From the NCBI GenBank assembly GCA_944412445.1, contig CALYBJ010000014.1, positions 1 to 64,000 of the forward strand: a stretch of 64,000 nt of DNA, in the 5' to 3' direction. A program made the position numbers and the translations under genes. Each line of letters begins with the position of its first letter. The stretch's first letter is position 1. Source of the DNA: an uncultured Clostridia bacterium. Lineage in GTDB: Bacteria; Bacillota; Clostridia; Oscillospirales; Acutalibacteraceae. This document shows positions 17,053 through 27,735 of the stretch, one piece after another. The notes beneath the pieces were generated by a model. The model ran no database searches, was not told where the DNA came from, and worked only from the letters and a program-made list of their open reading frames with translations.

Positions 17053-17070
17053 AGTTAGCAAAGGCTAACT
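17053..17070. promoter_or_regulatory. palindromic operator upstream of feoB
   Basis: AGTTAGC-AAAG-GCTAACT, a perfect 7+4+7 palindrome 55 bases ahead of feoB, the same motif as the two sites upstream of feoA. The TTAG/CTAA half-sites resemble DtxR/IdeR/MntR-family boxes, so an iron-dependent DtxR-like repressor is the likely binder. Confidence 0.75.
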
Positions 17071-17081
17071 GCATCCCCTGA

Positions 17082-17106
17082 AAAAAAAGCTGATTTTTCA
17101 TCAGCT
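17082..17106 (-). terminator. terminator after feoA
   Basis: On the minus strand AGCTGA-TGAAAAA-TCAGCT is followed by eight T, starting just past the feoA stop codon. It would separate feoA from feoB, perhaps giving unequal amounts of the two products. Confidence 0.8.
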
Positions 17107-17109
17107 CTT

Positions 17110-17322
17110 TTATATGATAATAGCTTGAGCCAGCCCGTTGTCAATATTATATCTTCCGTCCTTTACACAGACAACACAGCCGCCTTTGCGCCGTGAAACC
17201 ACCGTTATATATTCCCCTTTATAACACCCAAGAGAAAACAAAAACGCGTCCATTTCCTCATCTTCGGTTAAAACATCTTTTATTATGTATTCTGTTCCCG
17301 TATCAGCTTCATTTAAGGTCAT
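17110..17322 (-). CDS. feoA: FeoA family ferrous iron transport protein
   Basis: A 70-residue SH3-like FeoA domain protein, needed for FeoB activity in the cytoplasm. The MTLNEADTGTEYIIKDVL start and the central FLFSLGCYKGEYITVV are typical; family length is 70-80. It is the first gene of the feo unit, with AAAGGAGG ahead of the ATG and a promoter covered by two palindromes. Confidence 0.9.
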   Translation of the reverse strand: MTLNEADTGTEYIIKDVLTEDEEMDAFLFSLGCYKGEYITVVSRRKGGCVVCVKDGRYNIDNGLAQAIII

Positions 17323-17347
17323 TTTATCCCCTCCTTTATAATTATTC

Positions 17348-17365
17348 GGTTAGTCATTGCTAACT
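17348..17365. promoter_or_regulatory. palindromic operator 1 upstream of feoA
   Basis: GGTTAGT-CATT-GCTAACT, the 7+4+7 palindrome with two changes in the left arm; it lies downstream of the feoA start point, in the untranslated leader. Confidence 0.7.
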
Positions 17366-17381
17366 GATAAGCCAAAGAAGA

Positions 17382-17399
17382 AGTTAGCTTCCGCTAACT
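17382..17399. promoter_or_regulatory. palindromic operator 2 over the feoA start point
   Basis: AGTTAGC-TTCC-GCTAACT, a perfect palindrome 34 bp from its neighbour, covering the predicted transcription start of the promoter at 17406-17434. A bound repressor would block initiation. Confidence 0.78.
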
Positions 17400-17405
17400 A
17401 TCCTC

Positions 17406-17434
17406 AGTATATTCATTTTTCCTTTGTTTGTCAA
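17406..17434 (-). promoter_or_regulatory. feoA promoter
   Basis: Minus-strand TTGACA (17429-17434), 17-bp spacer, TATACT (17406-17411); start expected near 17399, inside the second palindrome. Confidence 0.85.
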
Positions 17435-17458
17435 TACTTTTTTTAATTTTTTACAAAA

Positions 17459-17962
17459 TTATAAGACGCTTTCCTCAAGGGCGTTTTCAATATAATCCTC
17501 TATTTCAACGCCGTTTATATAAAGATCGGTATAAATTATTTTTCCGTTATACACATATCCCAGGGCGTAAATGTCGTCAGCGGACATATAGCCGGAATAA
17601 TACAGCACCTTCTCATCAAGATCAGCTTTTTCAAAATCATAATTTTTGTCAAAATAATAATTCATTCCATCTGTATTAATATCATAGCTTTTCCCGTCTA
17701 TGGAATATGCCGGAGATGTTGAAAAATATATCTGACCGTCAATGTTTTCCATCAGGCTTAATTTTTTATCTTTCCAGGCGCCGGTATCGCCTGTTATCCT
17801 GAAAGAAACGCGTCTGTCCTCAATGTAATATGACCTTACGTCGAAATAATAGGGTGTGCCGTATTTGATAAAAATTTTTTCACGGACAACAGGAACGCCG
17901 CCGAGACAAGCCGCAAATACAAACTGGGCGGCAATTAAAATTCCCAACAGTCTTTTACCCAT
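17459..17962 (-). CDS. membrane-anchored GDYXXLXY-like protein
   Basis: A 167-residue protein with one N-terminal hydrophobic segment (residues 4-24) and an exported domain. The pattern YGTPYYFDVRSYYIEDRRVSFRI followed by a late YINGVEIEDYIE, each named here in part, resembles the GDYXXLXY family (a short anchor, an early D/R-x-Y strand motif and a late G-x-x-I/V-E motif), but the GDY motif itself is not conserved, so the match is moderate. It overlaps the HTH-membrane gene upstream by 8 bases, just as GDYXXLXY genes commonly pair with DUF2157/DUF4401 membrane proteins. Function unknown. Confidence 0.6.
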   Translation of the reverse strand: MGKRLLGILIAAQFVFAACLGGVPVVREKIFIKYGTPYYFDVRSYYIEDRRVSFRITGDTGAWKDKKLSLMENIDGQIYFSTSPAYSIDGKSYDINTDGMNYYFDKNYDFEKADLDEKVLYYSGYMSADDIYALGYVYNGKIIYTDLYINGVEIEDYIENALEESVL

Positions 17963-19343
17963 TATTCTGCGCCTCCTTTCTCTTTGAAAAGAGCTTTGTC
18001 ATTAAGGTGTTGGACAAAATCAGGAGAACTCCCGCGGCAACACAGAAAAGTCCTTTTATAATAAAGTTCATATCAAATCCGAAAATTAAAGCAATCAAAA
18101 TTACGCACAGGCTTAAAAGGCCTAAATTGGCTGTTAAAATCTGAGCTTTTTTTATACCCGCGGCAATAAGAACTATATCAATAAGGGCGGTAATATAAGG
18201 GCTCGGCACCGAAAAACGGAACAGCAGAGTAAATATTAATGACAGCATAATAAAAACAAGCTTAAAGGGATTGTTTTTTATGCTTTCCCTGCCTGCAAAA
18301 GCAGCCCCGGCGATTAAGGCAAGAAAAATCGCTGTTCCCGCCAAATTGTAAATGTCAAAAATCTTAAAGGATGAGTCCCGGAAATTTGACATACCTATTA
18401 TACCGTAAATCGTATCGAAAACAACACAGCCTAAAACGGCAGGATATTTAAAGGGATAAAATTTTCTTTTTCCGTTGTCAAGAGCGTATAAAGCCGTAAA
18501 AACCGCGGAAATAGACATAACCATTAAGCCGGTGCCGTTTCTGTCAAAAATGTTTCCGAAAAAACATATTCCCAGCCCCAGAGACAGCACAGCCGCCCAG
18601 CCCACGGGAACGATTTTTATATTGTCGGCCTTTTGCCTGAACAGAAACGCGAAAGCCCCTGCGAAAAGCAAGACGAAAAACAGTGCTGTCTGAATATACG
18701 CGTCCTCGGAAAACATTCTCCAAAACCATATATCTATAAGAACAAAAAACGCTGTTTTAACACCTGTGGAATCCATAAGCAGACCTATGAAAAATACGAA
18801 CACGGCGTCGATTATAAGAAGATTATCAAATCCCAGATGCACCGAGTAAACTGAGTTTATAAGGGCGTTTGTGGCAATCATGCCTATGCACCACACGCAC
18901 GCTGACGATTCCGTAAGAATAAGGCTGTCACGCTTTTTAAGGTAAACGAAAACCGCAAAAGCCGCTCCTGCCGCCAGAGGAACAAAGGAAAACAGCGTCT
19001 GAACGGGAAGATAAAACATTCTCCAGAAATTCACAAAGAGGATAACCACGCCGGCGGCGGTAAAGGCAGAGCCGATTACGGCGAAAGTTATTCCCATAAT
19101 TTTTCTCTTGTCTCTTTCCTCCGCTTCAAGACCTACTTTTCTTTTGTCGCCGTAAATTATTTCCTCGGCGGAAACTCCGAAAACTTCCGCAAGATTTTCT
19201 ATCATTTCAATATCGGGCAGAGTTCTGCCGGTTTCCCAGCTTGAAATCGTCTGCCTTGTAACGTTCATTTTAACTGCCAAAGCGTCCTGAGTTAATTTTT
19301 TATCGCTTCGGAGCTTTTTAATGTTCTTTGAAATTTTCGCCAT
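17955..19343 (-). CDS. XRE-family HTH regulator fused to a polytopic membrane domain
   Basis: A 462-residue fusion. Residues 1-65 are an XRE/Cro helix-turn-helix (LRSDKKLTQDALAVKMNVTRQTISSWETGR, named by ends, then LPDIEMIENLAEVFGVSAEEI). After a charged linker (70-82) there are about a dozen membrane helices to residue 455, arranged like DUF2157-type proteins. This would be a one-component, membrane-tethered regulator; the membrane part may sense a ligand or membrane state. The gene is followed by its anchored partner with an 8-base overlap. AAAAGGAGG precedes the ATG, and an inverted repeat at 19405-19419 could be its own operator. Confidence 0.78.
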   Translation of the reverse strand: MAKISKNIKKLRSDKKLTQDALAVKMNVTRQTISSWETGRTLPDIEMIENLAEVFGVSAEEIIYGDKRKVGLEAEERDKRKIMGITFAVIGSAFTAAGVVILFVNFWRMFYLPVQTLFSFVPLAAGAAFAVFVYLKKRDSLILTESSACVWCIGMIATNALINSVYSVHLGFDNLLIIDAVFVFFIGLLMDSTGVKTAFFVLIDIWFWRMFSEDAYIQTALFFVLLFAGAFAFLFRQKADNIKIVPVGWAAVLSLGLGICFFGNIFDRNGTGLMVMSISAVFTALYALDNGKRKFYPFKYPAVLGCVVFDTIYGIIGMSNFRDSSFKIFDIYNLAGTAIFLALIAGAAFAGRESIKNNPFKLVFIMLSLIFTLLFRFSVPSPYITALIDIVLIAAGIKKAQILTANLGLLSLCVILIALIFGFDMNFIIKGLFCVAAGVLLILSNTLMTKLFSKRKEAQNNG

Positions 19344-19404
19344 AAATTCGCCTCCTTTTCTGTTTTTCTAAGTATATAAAAGCATATTTTCATTAAAAAG
19401 TCAC

Positions 19405-19419
19405 GCAACAATGTGTTGC
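19405..19419. promoter_or_regulatory. inverted repeat, possible autoregulatory operator
   Basis: GCAACA-ATG-TGTTGC, a perfect 6+3+6 palindrome 62 bases ahead of the HTH-membrane gene. XRE regulators often bind such short palindromes near their own start; binding is inferred, not shown. Confidence 0.45.
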
Positions 19420-19436
19420 ATTGGGTTTTTAGAAAA

Positions 19437-19462
19437 AAGCAGCCGAAAAAAATTACGGCTGC
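19437..19462 (-). terminator. terminator of the GPH transporter gene
   Basis: GCAGCCG (19439-19445) pairs with CGGCTGC (19456-19462); on the minus strand a T-run follows. It also separates this gene from the HTH unit downstream. Confidence 0.82.
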
Positions 19463-19471
19463 ATTGACTTT

Positions 19472-20974
19472 TTATTTGTTTTCAGCCTCCTGAAGGATTG
19501 ACTTCTCCGGAGATTCTCCCGAAATAATACCTGTTTCTTTCGCTCTCTGCTCCATAAGCTCCTGATGCAGCTTTTCAAGGTTTTTCTTATTGAGAGGATA
19601 AAGTATAAACATCAAAAGCGTTACGGCATAAGCTGCGGCCATAACTCTCGTTACCATTTTGTAAAGCCTGTCGCCTACTCCCGGGATATAGCCTACTCCC
19701 TTTGTCTCCGGGTCATACTTGGCGTACTTGTAGAGAAGCTGAAGTCCGCCGGAATCAGCAAGGGTCTGGCCTATCTTTCTGGCGAAGGTGTAAACGGCGT
19801 AAATCGCGCTTTCGTTCTTTATTCCCGTCTTTCGCTCCTGATAGTCTATAACGTCGGTTACAACAGCCCATGTAAGTATGGACAGGAAGGAATAGCCTGC
19901 GCCTACTCCGAAATTGATTATGAAAAAGGGCGCCGGATTAAGCCTTAAATTTTCATTGGGTCCGATAACCGACAACACAATGCTTGACACCGTCGCAAGT
20001 CCCAGTCCCCAGGTGCAAAGCTCTTTTTTGCCGAATCTGCCCGCAAGCTTGGGCACGAAAAGTATAAGCAGAACCATGGGAGCGTAGGTGGAGATTGTAA
20101 GGAGAATTGAAAGATCGGCGTTGGCGAAATAGTTTTTGGTAAGGTACTGGTTAAAGGAGCCGAACTGGAGAAGTCCGCTTATAAGCATACCGGCAACGGT
20201 AACCGTTACAAAGGGACGGCTTTTGAAAAGAGAACCGTAAGTGAGCTTTATATCAACCTTTTTCTTTTCCTGGGAATAAACAACTCTTTCCTTACAGGTT
20301 TTATAGCATGAGAAATAAGCCAGCGCCGCAAGAGCCGACAGAACGCAGGCGGCAATAAAGGTTTTCTGAGGGTTAAGCTTTGTGCCGTCGTCGTAAATAA
20401 GCTTCTGAGCCACAAGCGTTACGGCGGCTCCTCCAACTCCTGCGCCTATTGAACGGAAGGTTGAAAGAAGTGTTCTGCCCTTGGGGTCGTCGGTAATAGC
20501 CGAAGCCAGAGCGCCGTAGGGTATATTCATTCCCGTATACATCATTCCGTATACGCAGTAGGTTATGTAGGCAAAGGCAAGAAGAAGAGCGTAGGAGCTT
20601 ACGACATTCTGGATATTCAGAAAGCAGAGAGCCGTTGAAAGGGCAAGAGGTATTGCGACTGTTTTAAGATACGGTCTGAACTTGCCGTTTTTGGAGGGCT
20701 TTCTGGTATCCACAATAATTCCCCACAGGGGGTCGTTTATAGCGTCCCACAGTCTTATTACAAGGAATAAAACAGTAAGGTCGGTGCTGATTTTAGACGC
20801 CGAGGCTCCGTGTCCCGGCAAAAGGCAGTCCGTATAAAACACCTTTAAATAGGTTGACACAAAGGTGAGCACCAAAAGGTTTCCCATATCTCCGAAAAGA
20901 TAGCCGAAAGCCTCGCCTATTGAAATGGCGTTGGGATGTTTTTTTATTTCAGGGGAAGTTTTTTGCTTTTTCAT
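19472..20974 (-). CDS. GPH-family (MFS) sugar:cation symporter
   Basis: A 500-residue transporter with 12 predicted membrane helices, of the glycoside-pentoside-hexuronide family. The signature WDAINDPLWGIIVDTRKPSKNGKFRPYLK (near 77-105, named by ends) holds the Asp residues that bind cation and sugar in MelB-like carriers; the internal repeat GVGAGYSFLSILTWAVVTDVIDYQERKTG, named by ends near 355-383, is also typical. It likely imports an oligosaccharide or glycoside, possibly a GH35 or GH18 substrate, but nothing fixes the substrate. Monocistronic: promoter at 21003-21031 and terminator at 19437-19462. Confidence 0.9.
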   Translation of the reverse strand: MKKQKTSPEIKKHPNAISIGEAFGYLFGDMGNLLVLTFVSTYLKVFYTDCLLPGHGASASKISTDLTVLFLVIRLWDAINDPLWGIIVDTRKPSKNGKFRPYLKTVAIPLALSTALCFLNIQNVVSSYALLLAFAYITYCVYGMMYTGMNIPYGALASAITDDPKGRTLLSTFRSIGAGVGGAAVTLVAQKLIYDDGTKLNPQKTFIAACVLSALAALAYFSCYKTCKERVVYSQEKKKVDIKLTYGSLFKSRPFVTVTVAGMLISGLLQFGSFNQYLTKNYFANADLSILLTISTYAPMVLLILFVPKLAGRFGKKELCTWGLGLATVSSIVLSVIGPNENLRLNPAPFFIINFGVGAGYSFLSILTWAVVTDVIDYQERKTGIKNESAIYAVYTFARKIGQTLADSGGLQLLYKYAKYDPETKGVGYIPGVGDRLYKMVTRVMAAAYAVTLLMFILYPLNKKNLEKLHQELMEQRAKETGIISGESPEKSILQEAENK

Positions 20975-21002
20975 AATACCCTCCTACCAAATTAATATAA
21001 TA

Positions 21003-21031
21003 ATTTTACAGGATTTATTGTATAAAGTCAA
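21003..21031 (-). promoter_or_regulatory. promoter of the GPH transporter
   Basis: Minus-strand TTGACT (21026-21031), 17-bp spacer, TAAAAT (21003-21008). Confidence 0.75.
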
Positions 21032-21040
21032 TAAAAATAC

Positions 21041-21069
21041 TTGATATAAAAGACCTTTTCTGATAAAAT
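21041..21069 (+). promoter_or_regulatory. promoter of the HAD hydrolase
   Basis: TTGATA (21041-21046), 17-bp spacer, TAAAAT (21064-21069); back to back with the transporter promoter, ten bases apart. Confidence 0.7.
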
Positions 21070-21093
21070 ATTTTTAAACAAGGAGTGGATATA

Positions 21094-21966
21094 ATGTCAG
21101 ATATGCCCATTTTCGCTGTAATGTACGACTTTGACAGAACCCTCAGCCCTAAGGATATGCAGGAATATCAGTTTATTCCCAGTCTGGGTATGAAGGCTTC
21201 TGATTTCTGGGGCGAGGCAAACGCCTTCGGCGATAAAAACGAAATGGATAAAATTTTATCCTATATGTACATAATGATTAAAAAGTCAAAGGAAATGAAC
21301 ATTCCCCTGACCCGTGACCGTGTTGTAAAATGCGGCGAAAGCATTGAATTTTTCAAAGGGGTGGAAAGCTGGTTCACAAGAATTAACGAGTTCGGAATCA
21401 AAAACGGCGTTATCGTTGAGCATTATGTGCTGTCCTCGGGGCTTGTGGAAATAATCGAAGGCTCAAAAATCGGAAAATTCTTTAAAAAAATTTACGCCAG
21501 CGAATTTTTATACGATGAAAACGGCTATGCCGTTTTTCCGAAATCCGCTGTTAATTACACCTCGAAAACTCAGTTCGTTTACAGAATCAACAAGGGCGTT
21601 CTAAATGTTTCCAACGACTGGGATTTAAACCGCTCCACTCCCGATAACGACAAAAGGGTTAGATTTAAAAATATGCTGTACATAGGTGACGGAATGTCCG
21701 ATGTACCCTGCATGAAAATGGTAAAGGCATACGGAGGCAGCTCCATTGCCGTTTACAACAGCGAGTCAAACAGGCATCTTGTAGAGGACCTTTTAAACCA
21801 CGGCAGAGTAGATTTTATGTTTCCTGCCGACTATTCGGAAAACACGGATTTTGATGTGACGGTTAAAAACCTTATAAAAAAGGCTGCCATTGAAGACAGC
21901 CTTATAAGAGAGCATGACGGTCAGATTGCCGACGCCTCTCAAAAACAGTATTCTATTTTTTACTGA
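21094..21966 (+). CDS. HAD superfamily hydrolase
   Basis: A 290-residue haloacid dehalogenase-fold phosphatase. Motif I is DFDRT (nucleophile Asp12, second Asp14), motif II is in VLSSG near 120, and motif IV is IGDGMSDVPC near 200, so all catalytic residues are in place. The overall layout is SerB/phosphoserine phosphatase-like, but the substrate is unknown. I use ATG 21094 with AAGGAG eight bases upstream; the GTG at 21085 overlaps the ribosome site. The stop is six bases from the convergent ligA stop. Confidence 0.85.
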   Translation: MSDMPIFAVMYDFDRTLSPKDMQEYQFIPSLGMKASDFWGEANAFGDKNEMDKILSYMYIMIKKSKEMNIPLTRDRVVKCGESIEFFKGVESWFTRINEFGIKNGVIVEHYVLSSGLVEIIEGSKIGKFFKKIYASEFLYDENGYAVFPKSAVNYTSKTQFVYRINKGVLNVSNDWDLNRSTPDNDKRVRFKNMLYIGDGMSDVPCMKMVKAYGGSSIAVYNSESNRHLVEDLLNHGRVDFMFPADYSENTDFDVTVKNLIKKAAIEDSLIREHDGQIADASQKQYSIFY

Positions 21967-21972
21967 ATTAAA

Positions 21973-23976
<2,004 letters not shown>

Positions 23977-24019
23977 TTATCCTTTTTATTTTATCATGTT
24001 TTATTTTCTTTTGCAACGC

Positions 24020-24697
24020 TTATTCAAACCCCACCAGATTCTGCCATAAATCGTTGCTGCCGTCCGAATAGATTTCCGGAACCGCTCCCACGATTACCGT
24101 TTCTGCCACGATAATACTGTTTGTAACCTCCGTTGAAATATTCCCGCTCTGCATTATTACATAAACCTTTGTCTTTATATCAAGTATCATCTGATGTCTT
24201 GTCTGATTTATTCCGGCGGTTTCAAAATCGTTAAGTATTTTTGTTGTGGACGAGCCTGAAAGAGTTATGGCGATATGTATTGAAGGGCCCTTTCCCGCCA
24301 GCATATCTATTCCCGTTAGCGAGCCTATTGGTATGGACACCTGATTTTCCGAAAGGTTGTTAAAATAATCCGTAATTCTGGCTCTTATTTCCGCGCAGAG
24401 AGTATTTATCTTTACGCTGTCAACCTTGATTGACGCTACGCTTCCGTTTTCCTCGGCGGTAAGCTCCACAAGGCTGTCGTACTTTATGTCGTTTTCGCTT
24501 AATACGAACCAAACGGAATCGTTTACCGCCTCCGTGGCTATGTTTTTAGCTCTTGATTCTGCCATTGCCGAAAGCACCGGGCGTATTCTCGACTGAACCG
24601 TCCAGAGGCAAAGAGATATTATCAGCGCAAGAGATATAAAAAATATTCCCAGCCTTCGCCGTCTGGGTCTGCCGAAGCTTACCACTCTGCCTCTCAT
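24020..24697 (-). CDS. yunB: sporulation protein YunB
   Basis: A 225-residue protein with a basic N-terminus (RGRVVSFGRPRRRRLG), one membrane helix (about 16-35) and an exported domain. The SRIRPVLSAMAESRAKNIATEAVN segment, named by its ends, and the late IPIGSLTGIDMLAGKGPSI are characteristic of YunB, a mother-cell-expressed protein needed for normal sporulation in Bacillus subtilis. It marks the host as an endospore-former. I use ATG 24697 with AGAGGTG at the right spacing; the GTG at 24706 is part of that ribosome site. Confidence 0.93.
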   Translation of the reverse strand: MRGRVVSFGRPRRRRLGIFFISLALIISLCLWTVQSRIRPVLSAMAESRAKNIATEAVNDSVWFVLSENDIKYDSLVELTAEENGSVASIKVDSVKINTLCAEIRARITDYFNNLSENQVSIPIGSLTGIDMLAGKGPSIHIAITLSGSSTTKILNDFETAGINQTRHQMILDIKTKVYVIMQSGNISTEVTNSIIVAETVIVGAVPEIYSDGSNDLWQNLVGFE

Positions 24698-24752
24698 AAA
24701 AATCACCTCTTATAATAATATGTGATTTTTTCTTAAATGTGCCGGAAAACGC

Positions 24753-24783
24753 AAAAAAACTCCCGGAGAGCTTTCCCCGGGAG
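24753..24783 (-). terminator. terminator of the ABC/DUF4340 operon
   Basis: CTCCCGG (24760-24766) pairs with CCGGGAG (24777-24783); the minus-strand transcript then has seven T. Confidence 0.9.
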
Positions 24784-24796
24784 GATGTGAATTTAT

Positions 24797-26260
24797 TTAT
24801 TCCGTTGTATCCTCAACTGCTTTAAGGGCTTCCTTAAACATATCGTAAAGGTCGTCGCACTCGCTTTCGTCTGCGAAATATTTAACCTCGCCTCCTACGC
24901 CTGCCGCGCAGTAATCATCGTCATAGGAGTAAATATAAATACTTTCCTGTGTGCCGTCCTTATACGTGTTTTTAACGGATATAAGAAGATCTCCCTTATT
25001 TCCGATTTCGGTCTGCTGAACCGAGGACGCTTTAAGCTCCGACAGAGAGGTTACAAAGGAGCTAAGGTCGATTTCTGCGGAGTTCAGATAATATACCGTT
25101 TCCGTTGTTTCGTCACCGTATTCGTCGGTGGTTTCCTTTTCTTCGGCGGTTATTTTATACTGCTCCCCCTTATAGGTAACGGTCATTTCCTGTATATCAG
25201 CTTCATCGAAGCTCATAAGCTCCTTTGAAAACAGCTCTTCCGCTCCCGAAATTATATAGGCTTCACCGGAGGAGGCGCTTAAAGCGTATACGCACTTGCC
25301 GCCCTGTATCATGGCGTAATAATAGTTTTCCCCGTCTTCCTGAGAAGCAAAGCTGTTTCCAATCAGCAAAGTATCCCTGCCGGTTACTTTATTGTCGGAC
25401 TGCTCCTCCCCGCTTGCCGTTTCGCTTTCAACGGTATAAGTGTACTCTATGGAAAACGCCGCCGCCGGGCTGTTAAGTCCGTAAAGAGCAAGATCATCTT
25501 CCGTCACGTTATACGCCTGACATGAGCTCCATGAGATATTCGTAAAGCCTGTTATAAGGGATTTTACGGTGCTTTCATCGCAGGGTGACTGGTTTCCGGA
25601 ATCGTCGGTTACGAAATATTTATACTGACTGTCAAAGCCTTCTTTTCCGTCCGCATAATAATTTATTTCAATTTCTTTGCCGCCGCTTGCTATGGTAATT
25701 TTTGAAACATCCTCCGTTTCAATTTCCGGCAGGTATTCCTTTTCGGCTAAATCAAGCAGCTCAAGGCTGAACAAATCATAAAGAGAGCTGTCAACATAGT
25801 AAAGAGAAGCATCGCCGGTGTGCATCATATAGTAATAGCCGGAGGATTCGTTATAATCGCCTATGTCATATTCATGCTCCTGTCCGTCTGCGGTAACATA
25901 CAGTTTAATCTGCGGGTCGTCTATGCCGTAGGTTGAAAGGTCGGACGGGTCGTCAGTTACTTCCTTGACAGCCTTTACGCTGCTTACGGCGGAAAGCATA
26001 TCAACGGCTGTATCCTGGTCAAGAGGAAAGCTTTCATCGTCTGCATAATACCAGCTGTTATCATCGCCCTTTTTTATTTCACACTGATTGCCTTCAAAGT
26101 CCCATTTGATTGAAGTTATCTTGCCGCTGTCAACGGAGGTTATTTCTATATTTCCCCCGGAAAGGGATTCCTCGCTTAAAAAACGGTCTGCTATGAAGTA
26201 AATTCCCACGCACAACACAAGCACCGTCAAAAGTATCAGTAATTTTTTATTTCTGCTCAT
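24797..26260 (-). CDS. DUF4340 domain-containing membrane-anchored protein
   Basis: A 487-residue protein: N-terminal membrane anchor (residues 6-25) and a large acidic exported region with two DUF4340-like repeats (about 70-250 and 300-480), each rich in Tyr and Asp with the recurring STYGIDDPQIKLYV-like and LALYGLNSPAAAFSIEY-like strands. DUF4340 proteins are encoded with Gld-type ABC exporters and are thought to work outside the membrane with them. The ATG overlaps the stop of the GldG-like gene (TGATG). Confidence 0.85.
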   Translation of the reverse strand: MSRNKKLLILLTVLVLCVGIYFIADRFLSEESLSGGNIEITSVDSGKITSIKWDFEGNQCEIKKGDDNSWYYADDESFPLDQDTAVDMLSAVSSVKAVKEVTDDPSDLSTYGIDDPQIKLYVTADGQEHEYDIGDYNESSGYYYMMHTGDASLYYVDSSLYDLFSLELLDLAEKEYLPEIETEDVSKITIASGGKEIEINYYADGKEGFDSQYKYFVTDDSGNQSPCDESTVKSLITGFTNISWSSCQAYNVTEDDLALYGLNSPAAAFSIEYTYTVESETASGEEQSDNKVTGRDTLLIGNSFASQEDGENYYYAMIQGGKCVYALSASSGEAYIISGAEELFSKELMSFDEADIQEMTVTYKGEQYKITAEEKETTDEYGDETTETVYYLNSAEIDLSSFVTSLSELKASSVQQTEIGNKGDLLISVKNTYKDGTQESIYIYSYDDDYCAAGVGGEVKYFADESECDDLYDMFKEALKAVEDTTE

Positions 26261-27735
26261 CAGCTGTTTTTCCTCCTGTACCAGATTGTTATGCCTGCGG
26301 CAAGGGATATTGCAACAGGGAGAACGGCTACCGCAAAAATAAGGGATGCCGTGGGAGTGCTTCCGAAATCAAGAGTCGTATCAGATGTAATTGATTTTGC
26401 GTGAACCGATATGGCGCTGTCCTTGTCACAGAGATAGCCTACGGAATTTACAAACAAATCGCTGTTTGAATAGCTTGCATTTTCCATATAGTCGGAAGAA
26501 GTATATTCAGTTGTGCCGTAGACTATAAGCTGTGCTCCCGTAGAGGAATCGTCGGCAACAACGCCTAAATTAAATGTCTTGAAATCAATGTCGTCAGAGT
26601 CGTCCGTGGAAAGATAACCCGACTCCGAGGTTACCATAAGAGGCGTTACGGTAATATTATCCTTCTCCGTTGCTTCTATTCCCATGGCATCAGGGAAGCA
26701 CATATAATTTGCCTTGGCAAAGGGAGAAATAACTGCGTGTTCTCCCGTATAGGCAGGGTATAAAAGCTCCTGGGAGCCGTAGTTTCTGTCGCCGTCATAA
26801 AGCGTCGCCGATGTAAAGGAAAGTCCGTACGCCGACATAAGCTTATTAAGATTTTCTCTTTCCCCGCTGCTGTAATCGGCTGCTATATAAACCTTTCCGC
26901 CCTTTGAAAGATATTTGGATATATCCTCATACTGTTTATCCGTAATATCGTCTTCGCTTACATTTATAACAATGCAGGATGCGTCGTCGGGTATGCTTTC
27001 CCCGTCTTCAAGGCTTATTGTATCGCATATTATATTTTCGTTGTCAAGAGCGTCTGTTAAAAGAGAAAAATCCTCGTCCCCCGTAATATTCAGGAAATAA
27101 ACATTATATGTTGCCGTTGTTATAACATAGTCAATAGCCTTTAAAATCTCAACCTCTCCGTTCCAGTAAACCGATGTCTGCTGACCGTTCTGGAGATAAT
27201 ACATATAGTATTCATAGGAGCCTGCCTCATACTCTATCATATCGCTGTAATGAACAACAGCCGACTTATCTCCGCACACAACAAGCAGATCACCGTTAGA
27301 AACGGATTCGTCGGTGTACTCCGAAGCGAAATCAGGATTTATATCCGGGTCGATTTCCTCTGTTTTAAGGTTGCTTCCCTTAGCTCTGAACTTATCAAGG
27401 AGGTTGCTTACATACTCCGCTTTACTGTCAGGTGACACAATATAGTATATATATACCTCCTTTTCAAGAGAGGATACAATATCCTTTGTCTGCTCCGACA
27501 GAGAATATACTCCTGCGGCAGTGGTGTCGATGTTTGTATAAGCGGTGGAAATTCCCGAAACTATAAGGTTAAGCACAACGGCGATAACAATAACTATCGC
27601 GGCGGCGGCAGTGCTGTAACCGCCGGCTCTGAAGGCCTTAGTCTTAAACATTGAAATATTTTTCTGCTTGCTTTCGCTCTTCTTTTCTTTTTTGACCTTT
27701 TTTTCCCTGTTTAAAGGCTTTTTGTTTTCATCCAT
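26260..27735 (-). CDS. GldG-like ABC transporter auxiliary protein
   Basis: A 491-residue protein with a Lys-rich cytoplasmic start, a membrane helix (about 38-62), an exported domain of the ABC_transp_aux/GldG type (TTAAGVYSLSEQTKDIVSSLEKEVYIYY, named by ends, near 73; then the thioredoxin-like KGGKVYIAADYSSG near 290), and a C-terminal helix (about 463-485) ending in WYRRKNS. It is the auxiliary subunit of the permease encoded upstream. The ATG at 27735 shares the TAATG with the permease stop; GAGGAGGTG precedes it. Confidence 0.88.
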   Translation of the reverse strand: MDENKKPLNREKKVKKEKKSESKQKNISMFKTKAFRAGGYSTAAAAIVIVIAVVLNLIVSGISTAYTNIDTTAAGVYSLSEQTKDIVSSLEKEVYIYYIVSPDSKAEYVSNLLDKFRAKGSNLKTEEIDPDINPDFASEYTDESVSNGDLLVVCGDKSAVVHYSDMIEYEAGSYEYYMYYLQNGQQTSVYWNGEVEILKAIDYVITTATYNVYFLNITGDEDFSLLTDALDNENIICDTISLEDGESIPDDASCIVINVSEDDITDKQYEDISKYLSKGGKVYIAADYSSGERENLNKLMSAYGLSFTSATLYDGDRNYGSQELLYPAYTGEHAVISPFAKANYMCFPDAMGIEATEKDNITVTPLMVTSESGYLSTDDSDDIDFKTFNLGVVADDSSTGAQLIVYGTTEYTSSDYMENASYSNSDLFVNSVGYLCDKDSAISVHAKSITSDTTLDFGSTPTASLIFAVAVLPVAISLAAGITIWYRRKNS

